Shown piece by piece: positions 41,850-54,364 of a stretch of DNA of 64,000 nt (positions are counted from its first letter, which is position 1; each line of letters opens with the position of its first letter). The stretch spans positions 13,016,501-13,080,500 of the forward strand of contig NC_132974.1 of the NCBI RefSeq assembly GCF_047496725.1, in the 5' to 3' direction. Source of the DNA: Anoplolepis gracilipes. Its lineage: Eukaryota; Arthropoda; Insecta; Hymenoptera; Formicidae. Below the pieces are notes generated by a model. That model ran no database searches. It was not told the DNA's origin and saw only the letters and a program-made list of their open reading frames with translations. The translations under genes and the position numbers were made by a program.

Positions 41850-44738
41850 CATCTTCCGAGTCTTTGCCGGCTGAATCGTCGCGCCTGTCGCTCCGATGAT
41901 CATCATCCGCCGGCGAATGAACTTTCACCTTAACGACCGCGTTACGCTCGCGTCGCGACACGTGCTCGCTCTGTTTTCAACAAGCCAGGAAGAAAAAGAG
42001 AGAGAAAGACGTATGAAATTTGAACTGAGAATTCTTTTGCGTCGAGTATCGTAGAAAAAGAAAAAAAAACAAAAACGGTAATAAATATAATTTTGAATCA
42101 TCAATGACGTTTCTCCCATAAAAGTTTCAATAACAACTTGTGTGTAATATAATTTTTAACAAACATATATAAATATATATACAAAATATTTCTTTCCTTT
42201 GCTTCTTCTACACTCAAAAAAATGCTCTTGCAACTTGAACAAAAATTTTCTAGGTGTAAAAGATTAACTGAAACAGATAAATTATTAGCAAATATTGTGA
42301 TACTGCATATATTTTGCTACATTTAATCAATTTAATAAATTAATAAAAAGGCTCATAAAAAAATTAAAGATAGTAAAGGTGTAGCACCAAGGCGTGAATA
42401 AGCCAAATATGTATAATATAAATTAAATTCGAGTTATTTAATACAAATTATTTATTATATATATTTCGAGTTATTTAAATAACTCGAATTTAAATGACAG
42501 AGACAGAATTTATATTTGTACTATTAGTGCAATTTAAAGAAAAAATTTGTCTGTGATGGCCTATTGTCAAGGACAATTATATTTGTGATTAATATTTGGC
42601 AATGGGATCTAAATTTTCTAGAAGTAGTGCTAGAATATTGCTGCTATAAACTCTATATGTGACAAACAATATTCTAACAGATACAAAAAGTAGCGATAAA
42701 GTTTAATTGAGACATCTAGAAATCTATCTACATTAGCAAAATATTTTTTTCAGTGTACGATGTATTATAACTCTCCCGAATTAAAATATTTATTAAATAT
42801 CGTTCGTATATTTCTCAGGTAAAATATGCTTGACATTATTTTTCTAATCAATCATCAAGGAAATTAATGCAACGTTTGTATTGTACGACAATGACTTGCC
42901 AGGGTATTCTTTAATAGTATACTTATAATTATACTATTAACGCGTATGAATATATCAGACGCATAAGCCCCTATTAATTGTTAAACGGGAACAAACGCGC
43001 GAGTGTACTCGAGCGAAACTGATAAATGATATCGTAACACTTACATTTAATGCCTAATACTGACATGTCATATACAATCAGAGGTTAAATTACATTGTAT
43101 TCGGAATTACTTGGATTTCGATATAATATTAATCTTCTTATATCTTCATAAATAAATAAGTAATTATATAAAATATATAGTAACAAATAATTTTTGTAAT
43201 TAAAAATATAATATATAATTATATTCAAATATTATTTTATACAAAAAGTGACTTAAATGTCGCTAATATATTATTATTGTCGATAGAATATCGTTTCTTT
43301 AAAGAATGCGTCATTTCAACGTGTTGAAAGAACTCTCGTAAATTACGTCAAGATTAGATAGTTGACTGTAGATCCGCTTGTTTAATAAACGTATTTATAA
43401 AATTTCAACAAACATGTGCAACTTCTCTCACTGTCTCTCTCGACTTCACCAATCGTTTTAATATTAATGAAGCAATCGATGGTACGATCGCGAGGAGTCT
43501 CTTCTCTAAGAGCCTTTTATTAATTACAAAATTATTACACCGCCTTTAGTCGATATTGATTGCACATATAAACCTCGTTAAATCTCGGATGAAATTGATT
43601 GATCAAGCCGCTTTTCGCTTGAATCGCATTCTCAAAATTAGCGAAAGCGTTCCGAGGTTCTATATACGACGCTCCTTGTCAAGAAAATTAACGCTTCCAT
43701 TAATTATCCAGAAGAAAAAAAATGATTTCCTACACAGAAAGAAAGAATACTCTTATTTTGACAATAAAATATATTTTTGTTATTTAAGAATAATTTTTTT
43801 GAATAGAGAGGAAAACATGTTGGATAGAAAACAATACATGTTCAAATCGAAGATTGTAATTTTCTTAGAGTCAAAATAATTATTGTAGTCTTGAAATAAA
43901 ACTATAATAATGTTGAAACTTAAGATTTTTTAATTCTTCTAAGAAGATTATAAATTGTTACGTATATATGAAACAATCAACGCGTTCATATGAGTATATA
44001 AGTTTTGATTTGACCCTTATTTTTTTTCTGTGTACTTTTCTCAGAAGCAATTAAAAATTTTGTTTCGATTTTCTCTCATAACTCGCTGTTACTGATGTTC
44101 ATTAAAAGCTCGTAAAATATACGAGCGAGAAAATACTATAAATGATCTAACTGGCCATTTCGAGTGAATTTCGAAACGAATTCACACGCAAATTACACGC
44201 GTTAAAATTCTGCGGGACAAGTATCCTTTCGATATGCGCATAATCGAGTCGCCAACGACGACCATCGTGAAAAAAAAAAAACTCTTTCATGTATTTTCCA
44301 GTTCGACGAACTCGACACGGGAAGCGTGCGATGACACGGAAGCGGAAGAGACGGATTTGCGTCCTTATTTGTGACACATATACACACACCTTAGGCTTTA
44401 TTACGTCTAAGAGTTTGTCATTTGCGTCAATTATCATCCCTCTCTCTCTCTCTCTCTTTCTCTCTTCCTCTACATTGCATGGTACGGCAGTCTCATGAAG
44501 AATTCACGCTCGATCCCGTACGAGAATAAACGCTCGATATGCCGTAAATCTGGGCCGCTGCAGTCGTGAATTCGATTCATTATGCAACGCCCAATGACGG
44601 AGGAGAGAGAGAGAGAAAGAGAGATAGAGAGATGCTTCCAACGCTTCCTCTCGCGCAAAAGACTGACGACAACAGTCGTTATAGAGTCCCAGACTCGATT
44701 ATGTACGCATTGAAAGGATACCTAGGATGCTATGATGA

Positions 44739-44779
<41 letters not shown>

Positions 44780-45834
44780 AAAAAAAAGAGAGAAAAAAAA
44801 TCTGCTTTAAGATAATCGAAACAATAAAATAATGAATAATAGAAATGATATAAAATAGTTAAGGTAAAATGTTTAAATTTAATAACCACAGAATTCAAAT
44901 AAGAATTTTATTGAATTAAATTAAAAAAATTTTATCTTAGTTATTATAAATTTATTAATATTAAATTAAAAAATTTATTTCTTTATATTGCAAATAGAAT
45001 ACTGTTACAAATTATAAAGAAAAATTTCAAAGTATATACATATAGAGTTACATTTTTCATTGTAAGCATTAATTAAATATAAATTAATTAGAGTGAGAAA
45101 TCCTCTCTCATTCTTTTCTCTTGTCAATTCAATCCATTGTTGCATTTCGATTAATTCCCCTTTTGTTTTTAGATTAATACGTCATTTCTGCCGCTATTAC
45201 TTTATTGTTTCTCGATTATCTAAAAATAGCAAATATTCCATACGCCTTCCTCTTTTTTTTTTATACCAAGTTTCAGGGATAAAGTTCCGAGAGAGAGAGA
45301 GAGAGAAATTCGTATCCGCTAATTATCGAAAGGCCAGAGATTCAGGCCGAGGACAATTCCGCTTTTGCGGAGAATGGAATTGGGTTAGCGGCATGGAACC
45401 ACTCCCGGGGTTGAAAGTATAACAAGTTTATAGCGAATCGCTGCCGGACACAATGTGCACTCCGACAATGCGCCGCTTTCATCATCACAAACACAATGTC
45501 GATTGCACAACGCGACGCGCTCGCTCTCGCCGATGGTTCACTCGCTCGTCTTTAAGACACCCGGTTGATGCGTCACGTGTCCTCGACCTGGACACACCGT
45601 AATTAGCGCGTTTCCTTTGTCTCGAAAAAGGGCAGCGCACACGACGACTGATACTGACATGCGAACGAATCTCTAACCGACTCCGAGTTCGATTATGTAT
45701 TCATATTCAATCGCGCCATTATTTCACGGTGTAATAACGCTTTCAAGAGTAAATTACCAGGTCGTTTCGCGAATGTAGTCAAATTATCTTTTAACTGCGA
45801 CATTAGCTATCATCGTGCGTTGATTCATAATTAG

Positions 45835-45869
<35 letters not shown>

Positions 45870-46110
45870 CCGTCCAGAAAAATATTACTCATTATTATAC
45901 ATCATTATATATCATTATTATTCCGTCACGCTTCTTTCATCTTTCTATATATCTTTAATATTTATAATTAAAAACCGAGTAAAATTAAAATTTATTTAAA
46001 GTAAAATGTAAAACTGTCATAGAAGTTTCGATATAAAGGTCGTATTAAAATATTTTTTTTAAATCCATACGTTAATTCAATGATGCTAATAATTTACATA
46101 TATATTATTA

Positions 46111-46141
<31 letters not shown>

Positions 46142-49100
46142 ATCTAAGATAATACGTCTTAATATGACGGACATGTCAAGTTTTTTTATATTGGATTTAT
46201 AATTTGAATGATAAACTATATCTTATAAATTATAACAAATTATATATTAAAAATATGCTAAAACGAAAAAAATTGCAGGATGAAACAGTATAAAGCATAC
46301 TTCGACGTGAAATAAACTCGATGTCGAATTAAAGGAAAAACATCGTTCTGCTACGGCGAACAAAGTCAGATTGTGTTACGAGAGAAAGGGAGAATTTATA
46401 ACTCGTCCGGATATCGGCAGACTTGAATGGTACGATTGTTCGGAAATCTTTCCCCGCGAGTGAGTGTATCTCTTTATCTCTCACTCGAGGAGAAGTTATC
46501 AGAGGGATATATCGCGTCGTTTCTCCGTTCGTAAAAATGTGTCAGAACGATTAATCCTCGCGAGAGACCTCGTCGACACTTTCCTCCTCTTCGGAGTCGA
46601 GATACTTCAACGACACTTTTATCATCGCGTATGCGTGGCTCTTGCACCTCGTTAAATTTCCCCTCGTTTCGTTGTTTCCCCGCCTATTTTTTCACAAATT
46701 GCAATCGTTTTCATGGTTGACAGTTCTCAGTATAGGATAAACTCGGGTAAGATGGCCATAGTTTTTTAAAATGCAAAAAACATACTTTTACTTTTGCTAT
46801 TTTTTTAATAGTGTTTGGTATATTATCTTCACTGAAGCTTAAATTACGTAATATTATCGAAATTAAAAGGAAAATATTTAATAGAAATTTTATATTATCA
46901 AAATAGTACAACGTAAGCATTGGCCATCTTACCCAACTTTTAAGGAAAAAATGACCATAATATTTATAAAAAAAAAAAAATAGTGAAAACGAAAATAAAA
47001 ATTATAAGTCATATAATAATTTACATATCTTTATAATATGTCTAACGTCGATTACGATAGCTTAACTGTAATTTATTCGACGTTATAACAGTTTTTAGTG
47101 GACACACATAAAAAACTTTGCAGATAGTCAAAAATAAAAATATGATATAAGATTCACAATATCGTTATTTCGAGTAATGTATGCGCATAAACTACTGTAA
47201 ATATTAATTATCTTTGATAACGACTAAAAAAGCGCATCATGTAGCGATTATTGAAAAAATTACAGCCTATGGCTATCAGACCCTAAATTTATCCTACACT
47301 CCGTAGAATATTCCAATGAGATTGTCATCTATTGCACGTCTTCAATTTTGATTGATTTAATTTAGATCGTATATATTATTGTAACTCTGAGTGTCGGAAA
47401 TGAAATATAATTAAAATTATAATAAAATTTACTACTTTCTTCCATAAAGTTTAATTTGTCAGAAATTTCTTATTCTCAATCCTTAGATAGTTAAAAAAAA
47501 AAAAAAAAGTTTTAGCAATTAAACGTAAAAAAAAAATATATAATAAGATGTCAATTTCATCTCAAGGTGTCAATTATATTTCAATGTGTATTATACTTTA
47601 CTTCTCGTCATAATTCGATCAGTAAAAGTCTCCAGACATGTTTCATAAGATTCTCTCTCGATAAATGCCGGCGTGATAAGACGTACAAGAGAGCGACAAA
47701 AAACTCGTTCTCACGATTTAAATACGAAGCGTATGTATAGTGAGTCAGCAACGCAGTTATAAGCTGCTACAGTGTATCTTTCGTCTCTGCTTCGTGTGAC
47801 TCACGAATTACAAGTATTTTTCGATTGGCGCATACACGAGGGTGAGACCCTCGACTTGACGCACCCCTCGGGCCCAAGAGACATCGGCGAGGGAGGTCTG
47901 GTATCCTCCGCCATGTGCTGCTGGACAGTGATTCTCAAATCGAGATCACCTCACAATCTACGCAATGGACACTCGTACAGTGCGTCTTTATACTTGGTGG
48001 AAAAATGATAGGATTTTGGCTTTCATGTGCCTGTCACTTTATTCGAAAGACTGTCACCATGATGTAATAATATACGAATTGTACTCTAATATTTTGACAG
48101 ATTGATAGAAGTGATTGATAGAATTGATTGAAATTTCTTTGGATATTCTTTCGATAGAATTTTATTACAAAAGTTGGAGTATTGAAAGTCCTTAATAGAC
48201 ATATCAAACTGAAGAAATCATTCTAGTTTGTGAATATATGTCTACTTTGGAAACTTCATTTTCACAAGAATAAAATTGAATCATATGTGATAATGGATTT
48301 ATCTGAAAATCACTTTCCAGGAAAGATACATAAGAATTATCTTAATAGCGTTTTCCAAGTAAAACAGTTACATCGTGTCTGCATATTTTTCAGAGATTCT
48401 CCAATTATTATACAATTCAATAGAAAAACGAGATATACCCAAAAAAAATGTATAAAAAAAATTGCAGAAAAAAACAGATGTTTTAACACGCTTAGATGAC
48501 ATCCGGTAAATTAAGAATTCACACTTACGTGATAAAACTTTGTAGAATCTATTTTTATCATATATAAAACTTACAGAATTAAATTCAAGTTCAGATTACT
48601 CGTGACAATATATGTATACAATTTCGTGATGTGACGAGTCTAATCGTCTAACGCAATGACATTATAGGTATATGCAATCCATTGAAAAAAGAAAAAAAAA
48701 GACGTATCACAAAGTAATAATAACTCGTCAGAAAACACAAGATATGTAATGTCGTTCTTTATATCAATACTCTAGAAGAAGCAAGATTGGTAAAATTTCA
48801 CCTTTTTGAATAAAGCCCATGTCAATCGTTAAAAAACTAATATTTTCCAGGAAAAACCTGGCAAAAACTAGTCTTCTCTATTAAAAATAAAGGAATAAAA
48901 AAATCTAGAAGAAATATGAATGTCATGGTAAAAAACGTAATATAAAAATGATAATTTCCCTGCAGATTTCATTAATTCTGTCGTACATTTACATAACTGC
49001 CCAGCACATTCAATTAAGAAAATGTTTTTCAAATTAAGTCCAAAATAAAATCCGTAGTAAATTAGGAATCGCTGTAACAAATAAATTAAATTTTTTTAGG

Positions 49101-50063
49101 AGATATTAAATTAATACGAATCAAATCTATTATAAAATATTGATAAAAATTTTTAATTCTGTTACTACTACGTATTTTTCTCCTTAAGCTAAAAATTAAT
49201 ATGAAACTTTTTAGTCATATTTATATCTCCAAAATTTTTGTTTTCAAAATGTATCACATATATTAATTTGAATTAAAAGAGACATTATTATATTGAGTTT
49301 TTCTTTAAATTATAGTGATTAGTAATAATTTATTAATTAAAGCAAAAATACTTTTTTGCATAAAATTATATAAACATATTTTCATGTCATATATATCAGT
49401 CATTTTTATAGTTTTTATTCCATTAAAATCCAGAATAGTAAAAACCAGAATTTCCCACGCTTTTCTCTCTGGAGCCAGTGGACTTTTTCCTATCACCCCT
49501 AAGAAGAGTTCCTAAACTCTTCGAAAAGAGAAGTGTCTAAAGAACTCTGATCAAGGAGAGCCCCCCCCCCCCCCGTGAATGAAGCCTCAAACTGCGTGAT
49601 CGATGCTGCCGATTTCGCGGATAATCCGCATGTATATTTCACGTCGCACGATCGTCGCGCTTACCGAGATGGGCTCGCCGTTCGCCTTCTCCCCGTCCAG
49701 TATCCTCTGTCGCAGGGCGAGCCTGTCCAGGCTGGCGAGCCTGTAGCTGCCACCGGCCTCGCGATCCCTGCTGAGTCGCTCAGCTGCCGTGCCAACGCCA
49801 CCGCCGTTCGAGCCGGCGTTAAAGCTCGAGGTATACTTGGGTAGGGTCGGCGGCGGCACTTGCCGCGCCTTCTCGCGGTTTAGCATCGTGCTGCTGCTGT
49901 AGAGGAAGGACGAGTTGCTGTTGTTCGGTAGACCGCGGCCGCCGGACGGCGAGATGCCGGACGACGCCGTGGACGACGTCGTGGACGACGACGACGACGG
50001 CGTCTTGATGCCGTTGCTCTGCGCCCCGCCCGCGGTGCCGTTCTGGTTCTCCGTAGTTGACAT
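22081..50063 (-). CDS. pnut: Septin peanut (Septin-7 group), nine coding exons over 28 kb
   Basis: A filament-forming GTPase that acts with other septins in cytokinesis, cell-cortex organisation and polarity. Coding exons, in transcript order: 50063-49665, 36138-35673, 32987-32780, 32673-32421, 32173-31984, 31617-31452, 28788-28653, 27983-27820 and 22129-22081. All junctions are GT-AG and in phase, giving 676 aa. Residues 1-270 are a Ser/Pro/Asn-rich low-complexity N-terminus. The septin core starts at DGYVGFANLPNQVYRKAVKK, which includes the polybasic segment. G1 is GESGLGKS (289-296), G3 DTPG (345-348) and G4 AKAD (426-429). The septin unique element includes VPFAVVGAN, RGRKYPWG and HYENFRCR. 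A coiled coil spans about 565-655. The C-terminus KKSKKKGLF matches Drosophila Pnut closely. At 27983 an acceptor six bases further in is possible. The first intron is 13.5 kb. Confidence 0.93.
22130..27819 (-). other. peanut last intron (5.7 kb)
   Basis: AT-rich intron sequence with poly-A/T tracts at about 23729-23752, 23881-23895, 24322-24344 and 25614-25638, and a (TC)n stretch at about 26484-26515. The candidate alternative terminal exon lies near its middle. Nothing else in it looks coding. Confidence 0.7.
26095..26254 (-). CDS. pnut: Candidate alternative terminal exon of peanut
   Basis: Between exon 8 and the canonical last exon, the minus strand has an acceptor GATCTAG immediately before 26254. 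From there the frame left by exon 8 (two bases, GA) is open for 52 further residues to a TAG at 26095-26097. The encoded tail begins ETGSMSSEGSGGGGGTLRGS, continues through SSLLRRHTSFKSPQDSPAQ, and ends QIQLVIQHPEHP. It is free of simple-sequence composition after the Gly run. Both terminal exons restore a Glu-Thr pair at the junction. This would replace the Lys-rich end and give 713 aa. I infer alternative 3'-end use; a small separate minus-strand exon is the main alternative. Confidence 0.6.
28107..28496 (-). mobile_element. TA-flanked MITE, short form (copy 1), peanut intron 7
   Basis: A 390-base element with terminal inverted repeats CAATCAAAAAAAT at one end and ATTTTTTTGAGTG at the other. 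TA lies on each side (28105-28106 and 28497-28498), the target duplication of Tc1/mariner-type elements. It is opposite in orientation to the two long copies and lacks their internal block of about 157 bases. There is no coding capacity. Confidence 0.85.
28789..31451 (-). other. peanut intron 6 (2.7 kb)
   Basis: Mostly AT-rich, with poly-A runs at about 30080-30104 and 30131-30147. A GC-richer patch at about 30440-30700 contains a G-tract cluster (30548-30571) with potential to form a quadruplex. No exon is recognisable. Confidence 0.6.
32988..35672 (-). other. peanut intron 2 (2.7 kb)
   Basis: Starts with an atypical donor, GTTGGT. It contains unexplained CpG-rich patches at about 33600-34110 and 34440-34860 and a C13 tract at 34069-34081. 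No coding exon with matching phase was found in either patch. Confidence 0.6.
36232..36771 (+). mobile_element. MITE, long form (copy 2), peanut intron 1
   Basis: A 540-base element closely similar to the copy at 42211 over its full length. The ends are TATTCAAAAAAAT (degenerate from CACTC) and ATTTTTTTCAGTG. TA precedes it at 36230-36231; the other flank has decayed to CA. It contains an extra internal block (about 36352-36508) absent from the short forms, with a perfect 24-base palindrome at 36483-36506 centred on TTTAAA. Confidence 0.85.
37011..37168 (+). repeat. Dispersed repeat, inverted partner of 38249-38350
   Basis: Shares CATATATGTTCAAT, ATTATTTTTATTGTAATTTT and ATGTTTATCTTACGAAAGC with the reverse complement of 38249-38350. 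It carries about 55 additional bases, so this copy is longer or the partner is deleted. Confidence 0.7.
38249..38350 (-). repeat. Dispersed repeat, inverted partner of 37011-37168
   Basis: Reverse-complement match to 37011-37168, about 1.1 kb away in the same intron. The family is unidentified. Confidence 0.7.
39738..40140 (-). mobile_element. MITE, short form (copy 3), peanut intron 1
   Basis: A 403-base element in the same orientation as copy 1 and without the long-form insert. The ends are CATTCAAAAAAAT and ATTTTTTTGAGTG. TG rather than TA flanks it on both sides, presumably through later change or a variant target. Confidence 0.8.
41610..41662. repeat. (CAC)n-rich tract
   Basis: Repeated CAC/CAT trinucleotides that give poly-His, poly-Pro and poly-Val frames on different strands. 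None of these frames has protein-like sequence around it. Confidence 0.9.
42211..42755 (+). mobile_element. TA-flanked MITE, long form (copy 4), peanut intron 1
   Basis: The best preserved copy, at 545 bases. Its ends are CACTCAAAAAAAT and ATTTTTTTCAGTG, with TA immediately outside at 42209-42210 and 42756-42757. It is colinear with copy 2, including the internal 24-base palindrome (42465-42488). No open frame of note is present, so it must depend on a transposase supplied elsewhere. Confidence 0.9.
49665..50063 (-). other. pnut: peanut first coding exon (MSTTENQNG form)
   Basis: An open frame of 133 codons from ATG (50061-50063) to a GTAAGC donor at 49664-49663, ending at a codon boundary. 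It joins in frame to IQTKRELFFKGD in exon 2. The product is Ser/Thr/Gly-rich low complexity, then NREKARQVPPPTLPKY and SLDRLALRQRILDGEKANG. The GC-rich composition contrasts with flanking DNA. That it belongs to peanut is inferred from phase and orientation, since fly Pnut has a different N-terminus. Confidence 0.7.
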
Positions 50064-53000
50064 TCTGTCACCCCGCTACCGTCGTACGCGGGCTACTCCG
50101 ATTTCTTTCTCGTTTCTCTGGCGGATGATCGCCACCAGAATTCTGGGAAGGGAATTTATTAATCCTTGAACCGAATAGGAAAGATAATCAACAGGTTCGC
50201 TTTCATGTGATTATGTCATGTGTACACGTGTGATGACACGTGCGCGTAATATTATCTGTCAAAGTCATCAGAAATTTTTCATGATAATCTTGGTAGCGAA
50301 TTAAAAGAAACTATTATCTCCCGGAATATTTTGATTGCGTCTTTTTTAACTACGTATGATGAAAATAATTTTACTAATTAATTTATAATGTATACATAAT
50401 AAATTAAAAATGACAATATGTATAGTTACATACATTACATTAAAAAATTTATTATTAATTATCATCGAGTTTCAAAGATATTTCGGTTTAAGGATTAATA
50501 TTGTGAAATATAAGAGTTACACTGTCGAATCTCAATTTTTCATAAAACTGCGATTTTTGCAATATTATCCGACTACGAGATATATCGTTAGACTTTCGTT
50601 ACATATTCATCTATACATATTTTTGATAGAGTATAAAAAATATTACTTTATTTATTTTTAATAAATCAGATCAATGAAATCAATAATCCAAAAAGTAATT
50701 ATAATATTCCATTTTTAAACTTTAATTACACATTTCACCGATATATAAGTTATATTTACCAATTTCTAAATTTACAGAAAAGAATCTAATAATTTATAAT
50801 TCAAATGTAAAAGATTTACTCTACGTCATTTATTATTATTTCTAAAGAGTAATATTTAATGATTTTTTTCTAAATGTAATATTAAAAGTAATTAAGAATT
50901 TTGATAAAAATGCAACTTTTATTTTTACTTTTATTTCTTACAAAACTAATATGAATTTAATCCATAGATGTCTTCTAGGATTACTAGTTGCGATATTATT
51001 GCATAAGTTTCATATTATATCGGTTTGCAGTTTTACGAAACAGAGTCCAACTGTATAGAAAAAAAAAAAAAAAAAAAGAGAAGGATTGTCGATGCACAAT
51101 AATGATTCGAGCGACGTGCAAAATGCGCCAACGAGCGTAATTGTAGATCGACCATGCATTCCAAAGCTACGATCGCCGATCGAGAAGACCTTTGATTTGT
51201 TTCCTTGTAACTTTATTTGGAACACGTTCAACAGAATCTTTTAACTCATCGGGCAAGTCTATAAGTACGCGATAACGCACTAATCCCGATTCATCTGATA
51301 ATAGAAAAATGCAATCATTCTATTTCATCATCAAACGGATAATCTTTTATTCTTGTTTTTTTACACACAATTTGGATAAACTAAATTATTATTTGCAAAA
51401 TGCATTAATATGTTTTAGTAATGAATAGCATCATTATTAATTTGTCAATATATCTAAAAAATAATAATCTTCTAATAAATAATATGTAATAAAAAATAAA
51501 TCTCTCTAATTATAAAAAAAAAATTAAAATCTGCATCAAATTTTCTGTAGAAATTATTAGCTACTTTTCTCGACAACAAATCAGATTACGAAGAGGCTTT
51601 TATATATCGACTGTGTCGAAGATTGCGTGGGTGTTTCAACGTGCGCGATTGAGATCGAACGATTTCTCGGGCAAATCTTTCTGGCAGAAGAAGAGGAAAG
51701 AAGCTTCTCGATCGGGGAGTTGGTGGAACACGTCGAAAGTCGATACGATGCGGTTTTATTTATCCTCGACGGTGAGTGGTGTTCTGTAACGAGGCGACTT
51801 TCATCCTCGTCTTATATTCTGCGAAGATAATCGGACGACGACAGAGGCCGGTGTTTTCTCGTTTCGGTTTCGTATCTCATGAACAAACGGAGCCTTACTC
51901 GGGATCGATTCACAAAGAAAGAATAAATATGAGCTATATACGCTTTTCGATATGCATTGAGTTGGAAATGCAGCGATATATCACTCTCATGTTAAAATAT
52001 TGTCAAAAAATTGAGACATTAATTTATATAAAATATTTTTTTTAAATTCAATATGTAATAGAAAATTATCTTAACTATATTTTTATCAAGGTCTTTTCAG
52101 ACAATTCATAATTCGCGATAAAATTCAAATTTCTGTTTATAATTTTACACGTCACATATTTCAATGTGTAAGTGTATTCTGATATATATTTCGATTTGTA
52201 TATATTTTATACATTTTTTTATATAATGTTCGAACTTTCTGTAAATACACGACATATAAAATTTATAAATAGAATTCTGTCTTTACAATTTTTGTTGTAA
52301 ATTATAAATCGTCTCAAGAGACCTTTCAATCTAAAAACTTATCATTAGCAGTTGAATATCGTAGGTAGATACTGACGTATCTTATTGATTTATGTTTTAT
52401 GTATATATATATATATATATGAAATGTAACCAATTTAATAAAAGAAAATGTACTGCCAATAAAAACTAATTAATGAAATAATGAACATAATAAATATACT
52501 AAATATGTATTAAGCATTGCATCTATTTATAAACAATTAAAGGCACTTTTGTTTGTCAAATTTAATTAAAACAAATACATTAATATCTCATATGAAGACT
52601 GCATTCTCAATTCAATACTAAAGAAAATTGTGACTTTTGTTTATATACATCTTGTATTAAAATTTTTTCAGATTCGAATTTGCGATATGCGATAATTGTT
52701 TATGCATAATCATTCAACGTTGACTCACGCTGACAGCTGTCTGCGTCTTTCATATGACCGTATGACTACGAAATCAGGAATGTATCGCGAAATAAAAGTG
52801 ATCGCGTGTAAAATCGAAATAAAAAAATATCTCTCATCGAGCTTCGATAATCGGTCGTGAAAAGAGCATGGATCGCTCTGTCAACGAAACGAAAATGAGA
52901 CAGCTGCCTCTGATTAACGTAAATTTTAATTAAAACTAAATAATTAAAATTGCATTATTTATGTGTATGTAAAATGTAACCAACTTTATGTAACGAAAGT

Positions 53001-53619
53001 ATATTGCCAATAAATAACTAATTAATGAGATAATAAATATCGAGCATGGCAAATGATTTCTAGGAGAAACTGAAAGATTTTTTTTTTCCACGAAAAATTA
53101 ATTTATACAAATACGAATCAATTAAATAATATAAATTTAGACTGCTGATGTAACAGGATAGTTTGTAATTTGCTGCAAATTAGAAAAAAAGAGATTGGAA
53201 GCGGTATCATTTCGATGAATTTTCTCCAGGCACATAAATACAGAAAGCACACCCCATGCCGCGTTTCCATTGTAACATACAAGTAAACATAGAGGTCACT
53301 TTCGCGCGTCCACGCCATCGGAACGTCGATTCATCGAAATATATACCGGTTTCCATCCTTGATGTTTGAATGGAGACAGCATTTCATTAACCAAAAATCA
53401 TATTGACTGTCCGCTAAAAACTCTCTCGAAATATATCGAAGCTCTCGGAAAACTGTATAGCGTCGAGAATGTTTTTCGAGCTTGTGAGAGATACTAAAAA
53501 TTGCCAGACATCGAATGTGAACACCACTGACCGTCGCACATGCACTCGAGGCGTCTTAACTATAGCTGTGAAAAATCGAGATTTATCACAACACGCTACT
53601 AACCCGTCCCTTAATCACA

Positions 53620-54350
53620 GCACTGTTAACGCTCGTTGCGTAGGTGGTGCGCACAGGATACGAGAATTGTTCTCGCACGCGAAAGGAGATAGGACAGGAG
53701 AGGATAGGACGAGGACACACACACACACGCGCGCGCGCGAAAGAGCGAGAGGCGAGAAAGAAAGAAAGGGAGGCTATAACGTGCGTCGCACTGTGTGGGC
53801 CCCTGAGGGTCGACGGAGCCGGCGTTGCTGATGATTCACGCTGTCGGCGAGCCGGTCGAGCGTGGCCGCGTTTTCACTCTCACTTGGCCGTTCATCGTTT
53901 TGCTACGCGTCCCGCACGCGCCAACATTAATTAGGAGAGCACGAACGTACGACTGCTACACAAATGCGACGTATATTTGTCCACCACACAAACGAAACGT
54001 TGCACAGATTGCCCACTGAACGCGTTCTCGACAAAAGTCCGATGCGCGCGATACACCCACTACGCCCGTCTCGTATGTACTGCGGCGACCACGCCTGACG
54101 CAGCTGCCGCGAGGGGGGAGGGGCGGAGCGAAGGAGGAGAGAGAGAAACTTTGTGCGCCGCCGCGGCGCAATTCTCGAACGTAGCGCGCATGCGCCCACC
54201 GATCGTGAACGTCGGCCGCGCACGCGTCAGCGGTCAGTCGCGCGAACTAGCGCGCTCGACGCTGACGGTACAGGAGCGAAGCTTTTATCGTATCGAGTGT
54301 CGATACTGCAGCGCCGTATCGATGTTATTGCTTGCTTTTGACCTTTCGCA
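53620..54350. promoter_or_regulatory. CpG island, candidate promoter
   Basis: A strongly CpG-rich segment flanked by AT-rich DNA, with a CGCGCATGCGC-like palindrome near 54185 and a (CA)n(CG)n run near 53715. Its size and composition match promoter islands elsewhere in the window. It could drive a peanut transcript (minus strand) or an unseen non-coding transcript. The direction is not resolved. Confidence 0.4.
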
Positions 54351-54364
54351 AAGGCTTTGAGAAG

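Larger units (their letters stand above)
36139..49664 (-). other. peanut intron 1 (13.5 kb)
   Basis: A very long first coding intron. It holds three MITE copies, a separate inverted-repeat pair, a CAC-rich tract (about 41610-41662), (TC)n/(GA)n microsatellites near 41820, 44440, 44600 and 44750, a (TA)n run at 46112-46142, poly-A runs near 40781 and 45840, and a C14 tract at 49561-49574. Short CpG-rich patches at about 40390-40740, 45420-45620 and 47800-47960 have no assignable exon. Confidence 0.6.

Noticed and set aside
41540..41899. Poly-His / poly-Pro / poly-Val frames
   Set aside because: Caused by the CAC trinucleotide tract and flanking (TC)n.
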